Source of the DNA: Acetobacteraceae bacterium
GTDB lineage: Bacteria; Pseudomonadota; Alphaproteobacteria; Acetobacterales; Acetobacteraceae
Length of the DNA stretch: 64,000 nucleotides
Direction of reading: 5' to 3'
NCBI GenBank assembly: GCA_027487385.1
Contig: JAIYDS010000090.1
Coordinates: 29,608-93,607 of the forward strand
Each line of letters begins with the position of its first letter. The stretch's first letter is position 1. A program made the translations under genes and the position numbers. Positions 1 to 8,319 of the stretch are shown here, piece after piece. The notes beneath the pieces are model-generated. The model saw nothing but the letters and a program-made list of their open reading frames with translations. It searched no databases and was not told where the DNA came from.

Positions 1-1
1 G

Positions 2-202
2 ACCCAGGATGCGTTGCATCGCCTCGACCCGCTCTGGGAGCATCTGTTCCCCGCGGAGCAGGCGCGGATCGTCCGGTCGCTGGTGGAGCGGGTGGTGGTG
101 GGTCCAGGCGGCGCGGATATCCGGCTGCGGGTGGAGGGGCTGCATGGGCTTGTCCGCGACCTCACCGCCATCTCGCCCAGCGCCCTGATGGCGGCAGCAT
201 GA
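2..202 (+). CDS. Serine recombinase, C-terminal fragment (truncated by window start)
   Basis: LDPLWEHLFPAEQARIVRSLVERVVVGPGGADIRLRVEGL closely matches the C-terminus of the complete recombinase at 32663-34015; reading frame is open to the window edge. Confidence 0.85.
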   Translation, partial: TQDALHRLDPLWEHLFPAEQARIVRSLVERVVVGPGGADIRLRVEGLHGLVRDLTAISPSALMAAA

Positions 203-630
203 CGACCGCGACCAGCATCACGGTCCGGGTGCCGCTGACAATCCGTCATCGGCCAGGCCGGAAGACCGTCGTGACGCCGATGACCGACGGCGCCGCACCG
301 GTCACTACGCGGGCGGACCCGGCGTTGGTGAAGGCGCTGGCGCGGGCGTTTCGGTACCAGCGGATGCTGGATGAGGGTCGATATGCGAACATCACTGAGA
401 TGGCCGTCGCCGAGCGCCTCGAGCGCGGCTACCTGGGTAGCCTGCTGCGGCTGACGTTGCTGGCGCCCGGCCTGGTTGAGGCAATCCTGGAAGGACGGCA
501 GGCGGAGGGGGTGACTCTGCCGGCGCTGTTGGAGCCGTTTCCGGCGGAATGGGCGGTGCAGCGCGAGGCGCTTGCGATCCCACAATCCCGGCACCCCGGT
601 GGTCAGCAGCGCACCGGTAGACCGGGGTAG
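199..630 (+). CDS. Small recombinase-partner protein (HTH-like), conserved downstream of serine recombinase
   Basis: ATGA overlap with recombinase; clear homologue of the 34012-34494 product (TSITVRVPL.IR.RPGRKTVVT...LVKALARAFRYQR.LDEG...ERGYLG..L.LTLLAP). Confidence 0.75.
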   Translation: MTTATSITVRVPLTIRHRPGRKTVVTPMTDGAAPVTTRADPALVKALARAFRYQRMLDEGRYANITEMAVAERLERGYLGSLLRLTLLAPGLVEAILEGRQAEGVTLPALLEPFPAEWAVQREALAIPQSRHPGGQQRTGRPG

Positions 631-675
631 CGGGGTGAAGCAGATGCCAGCGACCGGGAATTGACGGTTTGAGCT

Positions 676-1818
676 TCAGCCCGCCCCCTGCTGCGGCAGG
701 ATCAGGAACTTCTCCCCCGTTGCTCGACGACAATAGGCCCGAATGATCTCCGGCCTCAGCGCCTCGGCCAGCGAGATTTCAGCGGTGTAGTGGCTGGCAA
801 ATGTAGTCTTCAGTTCGGCGGCCACGCGGGCGCGCAGCCGCGCCTCCGTTGCAGCACCCAGCTTCTTCAGCGCGGGCATGAGCAACCAGCCGCCCAGCCC
901 CCAGGCAAAGCCGATCGGTGCGCGCTCGAAGGTGGTGGGGCCGGTGTCCAGCCGGCCGTATAGGTAGATCTGCTTGTGCCGGTCCGAGCCGTAGTGGTTG
1001 TAGCCGCTGGCGGCCTGCCTTGCTGCCGCCTCCATAGCAGCCAGGATCTGCCCGGCCAGCGGTCCGCCGCCCACGGCGTCGAAGCCCAGGGTGGCACCGG
1101 TCTCCGCCAGTGCCGCGGTCAGCGCTGCGGTGACGTCCGCGGCGCGGCTGTCCACGACATGGCTGGCGCCATGGCCGCGCAGCAGCGCCGCCTGTTGTGG
1201 GCTGCGCACGATGTTCACGAGGCCGATGCCGTCCGCCACGCAGATGCGGTTCAACATCTGGCCGAGGTTGGAGGCCGCGGCGGTGTGTACGAGGGCCGTG
1301 TGACCCTCCTGGCGCATGGTCTCCACGAAGCCCAGCGCCGTCATGGGATTGACGAACCAGGAGGCGCCGTCGTGCGGCATCGTCCCCGCGGGCAGAACCA
1401 AGCACTCCGCCGCCTTGGCGCGGCGGTACTGCGCCCACATCGCCCCGCCGAACACCCCGACTTGTTGCCCGAGCAGATGCGCGGCCTCGGCACCGGCGCG
1501 CACCACGGTGCCTGCGCCTTCATTGCCCACGGGCAGCGAAGCATCGAGCCGGGCGGCGATGGCCGTCAGCGCCGTCGCCGGCACCAGCGCGCGCACCACG
1601 GGCCGTGCTGCCGTTCCAGCGAACTCGGCCGTGTCGAGCGCGGCCGGGCCCAGCAGGACGCCGATGTCCGAGGGATTGATCGGCGTGGCCTCGACCCGCA
1701 AGACGATCTCGTCGGCGGCCGGTTCGGGCACCGCCGCCTCCTGCAGAGAGTGCTCCAGCACGCCGTCCCCGCTGATGCGCGAGCGCAGCTCCAGCCCGTG
1801 CAGTCCGTTGTCGTTCAT
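676..1818 (-). CDS. Zinc-binding dehydrogenase / quinone oxidoreductase-like (MDR superfamily)
   Basis: ATPINPSDIGVLLG N-terminal motif, VGNEGAGTVV, NADP-binding-type segment; start chosen at MNDNGLHG. Confidence 0.8.
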   Translation of the reverse strand: MNDNGLHGLELRSRISGDGVLEHSLQEAAVPEPAADEIVLRVEATPINPSDIGVLLGPAALDTAEFAGTAARPVVRALVPATALTAIAARLDASLPVGNEGAGTVVRAGAEAAHLLGQQVGVFGGAMWAQYRRAKAAECLVLPAGTMPHDGASWFVNPMTALGFVETMRQEGHTALVHTAAASNLGQMLNRICVADGIGLVNIVRSPQQAALLRGHGASHVVDSRAADVTAALTAALAETGATLGFDAVGGGPLAGQILAAMEAAARQAASGYNHYGSDRHKQIYLYGRLDTGPTTFERAPIGFAWGLGGWLLMPALKKLGAATEARLRARVAAELKTTFASHYTAEISLAEALRPEIIRAYCRRATGEKFLILPQQGAG

Positions 1819-1868
1819 GTCGCCTCCCCCTTGATGCGCTGATGGTCCCGACCGCTCCGGCCGGACCT

Positions 1869-2711
1869 TCAGTACGTTCCGGTCTTCACCGGCTGCGGCG
1901 CGGGCGTAGGCGCCGTCGTCGCCTCGCCCGTCAGCATCGCCCGCATGCCCGCGCCGTTGGTGCGCCACCAGTCGAAGAGGATCCGCACGTCCCAGCCGAT
2001 GCAGAAGTGTTTCACCCCCATCTCCAGATACGGCGCCGCGCCCGAAATATCGGCCAGTTCCACACGCGGATGCTTGCCCATCCGCAGCGCCGTCTCGATC
2101 GTCCAGCGCTCCGCCTTAACCACGTCAGGGTGCGACCGCTGCCCGGTAAGCCCGAGACTCATCGAGTAGTCTGAGGACCCGAACTGCACCATGTCGATGC
2201 CAGGAACCGACAGGATCGCCTCCAGGTCCTGCACGCACTCGCGCTTCTCGACCATGATGGCGATCACCACCTCGTTCAGAGCATCGACATAGGCCGGCGA
2301 GCCGCCCTCCAGCACCGTGCCGACATCGCGCCGCATGCCGACGCCGAGCCGGCCGCCGCTGCCTGGCGTCTCGGCGCGCACTGCGGCAACGCAGGCCTCG
2401 GCATCCGCCACCGTCCGGATATCGGCGAAGAGCACGCTCTGGAACCCCGACCCGATCGCTCGCATCGCTTGGTGCGTGTACTGCTTTTGCTCGACCTTGA
2501 TCATGCCGCCGAGGTTCTTCAGCTCGAACGCACGGCCGAGATTGTCGAGGTCGTGCATGGTGAAGGGCGCGTACTCCGCAGTGAACTCGACGTAGTCGTA
2601 GTTCTCGGCGTCGCCAATCAGTTCCACGAGCGTGGGCCAGCTGGACAGGATATGCGTGCCGATCGTCGGTTCCCCGGCGTTCAGCTTCTGGCGCAGGCGG
2701 TTGGGGCGCAT
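1869..2711 (-). CDS. HpcH/HpaI aldolase/citrate lyase family protein
   Basis: MRPNRLRQKLNAGEPTIGTHILSSWPTLVELIG...DYVEF and DMVQFGSSDYSMSLGLTGQ, typical of HpcH/HpaI aldolases. Confidence 0.8.
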   Translation of the reverse strand: MRPNRLRQKLNAGEPTIGTHILSSWPTLVELIGDAENYDYVEFTAEYAPFTMHDLDNLGRAFELKNLGGMIKVEQKQYTHQAMRAIGSGFQSVLFADIRTVADAEACVAAVRAETPGSGGRLGVGMRRDVGTVLEGGSPAYVDALNEVVIAIMVEKRECVQDLEAILSVPGIDMVQFGSSDYSMSLGLTGQRSHPDVVKAERWTIETALRMGKHPRVELADISGAAPYLEMGVKHFCIGWDVRILFDWWRTNGAGMRAMLTGEATTAPTPAPQPVKTGTY

Positions 2712-2871
2712 GGTTTCGTTTCCTCCGGCGGATGGGGCAATGATTCCAAGCTTCGTCCCATCAGGACAGTTCAGCAACCTGAGCGGCTCCACATGCCGTA
2801 AACACCTAGGACCGAGACGTCGTGCTCTTCGTAAGGTGTTGAGGAAGCGGGGACCTGCCGAACGGCTCCCG

Positions 2872-3051
2872 GCGCAGCGGATCGAGCGGGGGTACCTGGG
2901 CAGCCTGCTGCGGCTGACGCTGCTGGCGCCGGCCATTGTCGAGGCGATGCTGGACGGTTTGCAGTCTGAGGGTGTGATGCTGCCGGAGCTGATGGGGCCA
3001 TTTTCGTTGCATCGGGAGACGCAATGCGGCCGGCAACCGGGGAATGGCTGA
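2872..3051 (+). pseudogene. Fragment of recombinase-partner gene (C-terminal half)
   Basis: RIERGYLGSLLRLTLLAPAIVEAMLDGLQSEGVMLPEL parallels RLERGYLGSLLRLTLLAPGLVEAILEGRQAEGVTLPAL of 199-630; no N-terminal half present. Confidence 0.8.
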
Positions 3052-3211
3052 ATTCCGCTCCCCGTTTCTGAGTTGCCCTGATCTGGTCTGGCCTCGATCT
3101 GCGCGGCGCATTATTAGCCTGATACTGCTACCGCAGCGGTAGCGAAGGCGATGCCAGGAGCCATAAGCCAAGGTCATCCTGCCCTTCCGGCGACTCGACG
3201 GGACCTGAATC

Positions 3212-4522
3212 ATGAGCACTCCGAAGCAGATCGGCCTCGGCCTCTCCATGCGTTATCTCGGCTACCACGCCGCAGCCTGGCGACACCCTTCCGCCGACCC
3301 GGACGCAGCGTCCAAGTTCAGCCACTACAAATATATCGCCCAGACCGCAGAGGCCGCGCGGCTCGACATGGTGTTCCTGGCCGACGGCATCGGTCTGCGC
3401 ACCCCAGACACACCACCCGGCGCGCTCCAGCGTTCGCATCAAACCTTCGAGCTTGAGCCGCTGACGCTCCTCTCGGCACTTTCCTCCGTGACGACGCATA
3501 TCGGCCTCGTCGCCACGGCCTCGACCACCTACAACGAACCTTATCACGTGGCTCGCAAATGGGCCTCGCTGGACCATCTGAGCGGCGGGCGCGCGGGATG
3601 GAACATCGTCACCTCCTGGTCGGAGATCGAGGCCCGCAACTTCGGGCGCGAAAAGCACATGGAATACAACCTGCGCTATGAGCGCGCGGCCGAGTTCGTC
3701 GAGGTTGTGAAAGGGCTCTGGGACAGTTGGGAGGAGGATGCCGGGGTCTTCGACAAGGCGAGTGGCATCCTGCTCGACACGTCGAAGATGCACACGCTCT
3801 TTCACAAGGGAAAGCACTTTCAGGTCGAGGGGCCGTTGACTATCAAACGCACGCCACAGGGCCGCCCGGTGATGGTCCAGGCAGGTGCCGCGCAGCAGGG
3901 AATGGCGATCGCGGCGCAGAGCGCGGACGTGGTCTATTCTTCCCATTTCGACATCGAGGCCGGGCGCTCTTACTACGCCGACCTCAAGGCCCGTCTTCCG
4001 AAATACGGGCGCGAGCCGGACAGCCTGAAGATCATGCCCGGCGTCACTCTCTTCATCGGCCGCACGCGCGCAGAGGCGAAGGCGCAATACGACCAGCTGA
4101 ACGAGTTGGTCGCGCCAGAGCTTGGCCTGTCCTATCTCTACCAGCAGTTTGGCGACCTCAGTGGCCACGACCTTGACGGTCCGGTGCCTGAGCCACCGGA
4201 TCCGCGAATCAAGAGCATGGCGGCAAAGCTGCTTGCGCTCGCGCGGCGCGATAATCTGACGATCCGGCAGCTCTACGCCACCATCACGCCGGGCTTCGGC
4301 GGCCGGTGTGTGATCGGCACCGCGAAGGACATCGTGGACGACATGCAGGAATGGATCGAAGGCGGAGCGGCGGATGGATTCAACCTCTGTCCGCCGGTTC
4401 TGCCGCTGGGGCTGGATCAGTTCGTGGAGTTCGTGCTCCCGGAGCTGCGCGCGCGGTATGTTTCGCACGCAATATGCCGGGCCAACGCTGCGGGAAAACC
4501 TGGGACTGGTGCCACCGGCTAA
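3212..4522 (+). CDS. LLM class flavin-dependent monooxygenase (NtaA/SnaA/DszA family), likely C-terminal frameshift
   Basis: MRYLGYHAAAWRHP, AEAARLDMVFLAD, YNEPYHVARKWASLDHLSGGRAGWNIVTS; C-terminal family motif lies in another frame (see findings). Confidence 0.85.
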   Translation: MSTPKQIGLGLSMRYLGYHAAAWRHPSADPDAASKFSHYKYIAQTAEAARLDMVFLADGIGLRTPDTPPGALQRSHQTFELEPLTLLSALSSVTTHIGLVATASTTYNEPYHVARKWASLDHLSGGRAGWNIVTSWSEIEARNFGREKHMEYNLRYERAAEFVEVVKGLWDSWEEDAGVFDKASGILLDTSKMHTLFHKGKHFQVEGPLTIKRTPQGRPVMVQAGAAQQGMAIAAQSADVVYSSHFDIEAGRSYYADLKARLPKYGREPDSLKIMPGVTLFIGRTRAEAKAQYDQLNELVAPELGLSYLYQQFGDLSGHDLDGPVPEPPDPRIKSMAAKLLALARRDNLTIRQLYATITPGFGGRCVIGTAKDIVDDMQEWIEGGAADGFNLCPPVLPLGLDQFVEFVLPELRARYVSHAICRANAAGKPGTGATG

Positions 4523-4563
4523 CCGCTACGCATCCAACCCGTAGCCCCTAGTAGCGCCAAAGG

Positions 4564-4650
4564 CGGAAGACCGTCGTGACGCCGATGACCGATGGCGCGG
4601 TTCGGTCACGACGCGCGCCGGTTCGGTGCTATTGAAGGCGCTGGCAACCT
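4564..4650 (+). pseudogene. Fragment of recombinase-partner gene (N-terminal part)
   Basis: cggaagaccgtcgtgacgccgatgaccgatggcgc...aaggcgctggc is nearly identical to about 262-345 with small indels. Confidence 0.75.
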
Positions 4651-4653
4651 TGG

Positions 4654-6468
4654 TTACCCCGCAGCCTTGCGCCGCCGCCGAGGCTGGCGGGGCGTAGGTG
4701 TTGAACGCCGAGCGGAAGGCGCCAAGGGCGGCGAGACGTCCATGACCACTACGCGCACGGCGTCGCCGGACTCATTCACTAGGTTTTGTAGAGCACCCTC
4801 GAGCGCCACCGGATTCGAGATGATGTCGCCGGATCCTGGGTGCGCCAGTCTTTTCAACCCGCACCAGAAGACGAGGTACACGCCCCGCCCTGCGGACGAC
4901 GGTTCGCGAGCGTAGCCTTCGCCGAGTTGGTCTCTCCAAGCTGTCCAAAGCTCGGGGTGCCACTCCCCCTTCGCCTCAATGGGCAGCGTGCACGCGCGCA
5001 GTAGGGCCGGAATGGCACCGGCGCGCCCGTCTTCGGGCACTGAGGCGTCGAGCACGACACTGGAGAGGGTCGGGGCCAGTTCAGGCAATGCTTGGCCATC
5101 CGACAGCGCCTCGAGCACGCACCACGCGAGTTGTCCCGGCCACGGCCGGCTTTCGAGGATCTCGCGTAAGGCGCCGGCCAGGGCGGGCGAGGCGAGCGCC
5201 GCCAGGCGCGCCTCGCCCCACAGGTCGCTGCGGAAGAAGGGGTCGCGGCGCTCGAGATCGGCGAGCGCGCCAAGTAGAGCGTGCAGCGCGGCAGGGCCGA
5301 ACTCGCTCGGGTCGCCGTAGGCCAGGACGCCGTAGGGGTCGAGGCGCACGAGGCTTTCCGCTCGCGAAGGCAGCAGCGTGGCGACCCAGGCGAACAGTCC
5401 CCGCAGCGATGGGTGCGGCTCTGGGTTGCGCCCGCACAGGAGGGCCTCGACCCGTCGCAGCGGAAGGCCGCGCTCCCCCACTCGGCGCGCGAGGAACCGT
5501 GCTGCGAGGAACTCCGCCACGGTGCGATGCTGGGGCGCGAAGCGGCCCTCTCCAACTCCGGAAAAGAGCCGCGAGGCGAGCGCGGCGCGCAGTGCGTCTC
5601 CGTTCGTTCCCTCCGGATCAAGGTCATCTAGCGACACATCTCGCTGGTCGGTCGACGAATCGAGCGACACCGCGTCGCGGTCAGCAAGAAGCAACGCGGA
5701 GCACGCGAGCCCGGCCGCGTCGAGCAAGGCGGCAGGCGGTGGCGGACGGCCCGCGTGGTGCAGCCGAGGCCGCTCACGGTTGGCCTCTCGGGCGAGGAGA
5801 TCCGCAGCCGTTTCGTACAAGGTCCGGCGCGACGAAGGGAGGCCGCCTCCCCTTGAGGCGACGTCCAGCATGAGAAGCAGGGTTTGGGGGTTGCGGAGGA
5901 GGGGAGTGAGCCGCGCTTCCTCCACCTGCTGGAGAAACTCGGCGGGATCCTGCCCACCGGCACGGACGAGCGCCTCGACGCCTGCGTCGTCTAGCGGGAG
6001 CAACCGGACACGGAGTAGGGGGCGGCTGCCCGCTGCGTCTCTCAGCACTCGCGTGCCGGCAAGCGCAGCCCAGTCCACCGGTCGGCACGAAAGCCAGAAG
6101 CGGGGTTGGCCGCATTCGTGCAACTTCCATGCGACAGCGTCGGCTGGGTTCGATGGCCCGCCGGCAAGCGCCTCGTCCAGCGCGTCCAGGATAAGCGGCG
6201 TGCCGGGCGTTACCCAACCGGTCGGCCTTGCCAGGAATTGGCGAACCGGGACGAAGATGCCGCCGCAGACGCTTGCCGCCTCCACCATACAGGTTGTCTT
6301 GCCGCTACCAGGGTCGCCTAGGATCAGGACGCACACGTCGTCGGGGAGGTCCCGCAAGCGAAGAGAGCGGCGCTCCGAGCGTGGGTCATCTTCAACGATC
6401 TCGACTGTCCGCTCCACGCTAAGTGCGGCGCCGACAAGGCGTACTTGGGAACCACCATCTGACGACAT
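4654..6468 (-). CDS. NACHT/STAND-like P-loop NTPase, probably 3'-truncated
   Basis: Walker A GDPGSGKTT, Walker B-like LILDALDEA, STAND-like arrangement; C-terminus degenerates into Arg/Pro-rich tail next to the 4564-4650 scar. Confidence 0.65.
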   Translation of the reverse strand: MSSDGGSQVRLVGAALSVERTVEIVEDDPRSERRSLRLRDLPDDVCVLILGDPGSGKTTCMVEAASVCGGIFVPVRQFLARPTGWVTPGTPLILDALDEALAGGPSNPADAVAWKLHECGQPRFWLSCRPVDWAALAGTRVLRDAAGSRPLLRVRLLPLDDAGVEALVRAGGQDPAEFLQQVEEARLTPLLRNPQTLLLMLDVASRGGGLPSSRRTLYETAADLLAREANRERPRLHHAGRPPPPAALLDAAGLACSALLLADRDAVSLDSSTDQRDVSLDDLDPEGTNGDALRAALASRLFSGVGEGRFAPQHRTVAEFLAARFLARRVGERGLPLRRVEALLCGRNPEPHPSLRGLFAWVATLLPSRAESLVRLDPYGVLAYGDPSEFGPAALHALLGALADLERRDPFFRSDLWGEARLAALASPALAGALREILESRPWPGQLAWCVLEALSDGQALPELAPTLSSVVLDASVPEDGRAGAIPALLRACTLPIEAKGEWHPELWTAWRDQLGEGYAREPSSAGRGVYLVFWCGLKRLAHPGSGDIISNPVALEGALQNLVNESGDAVRVVVMDVSPPLAPSARRSTPTPRQPRRRRKAAG

Positions 6469-7022
6469 GCTTTTACGGCACCAGAGACGGCTCGGCGGCC
6501 AGGCCCTCGGTTCCTGCAAACGGAACCACCCGACTTCCACGCAGCAAGTTCAGGACAACCGGCATGCTATCCAAGTTAGCATGCAAAGGCGACGCTGCCC
6601 CAACTCCTGGGCGAACACAGCGGCTTTCTTCCTCCAGTATCTTTCGCTAGGCGGTCGGGTTGCGGAGTCCCCCCAAGCTCAGCGCGAAGAAATTATCATA
6701 AAATCAATGAGATAAAGCTCGATGGTTAAATCGGGCTACCCCCGAGCTTCGGAGACTTTCGCGCCGCTGGAGAGTGCTTTCCGGGTTCGTTGCGTTCTCC
6801 AACCCCAAGCCACCACGCCACAACGCCAGGAAAACTGCGGTTCACGGCGCCGTTTGATACGTGGTGAATGGTGGTTCGGGGAGATACTGGAGCAGCAGTG
6901 GCAACCGGAATCCAACCTTCGCTGGGTCCCGTGAGACGCGTCACGCTGGCTGAGACGTTTTCCGAAGTGCAAGCCTACGCGGCCGCGGTGTTGCAGCAAT
7001 CGTCGGCAGGGCCAGGGTCAGA

Positions 7023-7345
7023 CTAGCTCACTGCGCATCGGAACGAGCCACGCAGCCAGCGCCCACAGCACCCGGCGCGTGATGGTGCCCGAGAGTTTGG
7101 CTGAAGCGACCTGCGCCTCCATCTGCCAGGGTCGACGCGCGGGCGCGGCAGCACGGCCCTCGGTCCGTCCCATCCGCCCCCGCGCAGTAGCGCCCGCGGC
7201 ACCGCGATCTCTATCGGCCCGAATGAGCCGGGCAGCTGGAGGCTCCGATGCCGGTGGCCCGACGTGCCGCCGTGCTCGTAGCGGGCGCGCTCCAGCCCCG
7301 AAGCCACCTCCTGTTCGACCAGTTCCTTGATCAGCGCGCAGATCC
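7023..7345 (-). pseudogene. IS256/mutator-type transposase remnant
   Basis: ALIKELVEQEVASGLERARYEHGG..GHRHRSLQLPGSFGPIEIAVPRA resembles the IS256-family N-terminal region; later similarity (SGTITRRVLWALAA) lies in a shifted frame, then stops. Confidence 0.7.
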
Positions 7346-7539
7346 GGCCCCGGATCCCGCTATCAATCGGACCAACGTTGGCTTCCCCGGAAAAAATGGT
7401 GGACGGCACCGCCCCCCCAATGCTGTCCTTATCCCCGGCGGTCCTCGCCCAGTATGGCTGCGGTGGGCATCGTGTGTTGCAAACGGCAGAGACTATACAA
7501 TCGTGTTTCCCACCACTTCCGCGACGGCACCCTGGGGAG

Positions 7540-8319
7540 ATGACTGATCCTTCTGATCCCGCGCTAGGCGCAGGAACTGGTGCCGATCGCCATCTAATGG
7601 CGCAGGTGTTCGACGAACTCGACCTCGACGCCTGGCGCCAAGAGCTTACCGTTGGGCGCGCCCAAAGGGCGGCAGAACTCATCACAAAGCTCGCCGCCTT
7701 GCGCCAGGGATCATCGGTCGTCGACTTCGGCTGCGGATCAGGCGCCATCGCGCACGCGCTGGCCTCTACAGGCATCTCAGTATGTGGCATAGATCGAAGC
7801 GAAGCGGCGATCATAGAAGCACGCGCTGGAGCACCCGCGTTGTGTTCGTTTGAGCACGCTGACTGGCTTGAGCTGACGCTGGAGCGGAGCTTCGATTGCG
7901 CCCTCTTCTGGTACACAACTTTATGCGCCGGAACAGAGCGCGACATAAGCGCCTTGCGTATGGCGCGAAGGCAGCTGAAGTCCGGCGGCGTGCTTCTCCT
8001 CGAAACACGCAACTGGGACCGTCAGCCGCGACAGTTTGATATCCGGTCAGACCGCGCTGGCCCCGATTTCGTCCTGACCGAAACGCACCGCTACGATGCC
8101 GCGTCCGGCGTGCAGACTACCGAGCAGACATTTGAATTTGTGGATCGTCTGATCTCGCGCGTCTACCAAACGCGGCGTTACTCTTTCCTGGATCTGCGCA
8201 CGATGTGTCTTGAGGCTGGGTTCGAGCAGGTCGAAGCCTTCGATGAGACAAACGCGGAACTCTCGAACGAGAGTGAGCGCCTCATCCTGCGCGCCCGAGC
8301 CAACGGGTGCTCGCGATGA
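7540..8319 (+). CDS. Class I SAM-dependent methyltransferase
   Basis: VVDFGCGSGAIAHALASTGISVCGIDRSEAAI; first gene of operon. Confidence 0.85.
   Translation: MTDPSDPALGAGTGADRHLMAQVFDELDLDAWRQELTVGRAQRAAELITKLAALRQGSSVVDFGCGSGAIAHALASTGISVCGIDRSEAAIIEARAGAPALCSFEHADWLELTLERSFDCALFWYTTLCAGTERDISALRMARRQLKSGGVLLLETRNWDRQPRQFDIRSDRAGPDFVLTETHRYDAASGVQTTEQTFEFVDRLISRVYQTRRYSFLDLRTMCLEAGFEQVEAFDETNAELSNESERLILRARANGCSR

Noticed and set aside
3128-4468. 446-aa minus-strand ORF antisense to the LLM monooxygenase
   Set aside because: GC-rich shadow ORF with Arg/Val-rich composition and no family motifs; the sense strand encodes a clear enzyme.
5378-6715. Long plus-strand ORF opposite the NACHT-like gene
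   Set aside because: Ser/Arg-rich antisense translation, no domain; P-loop protein on the other strand is convincing.
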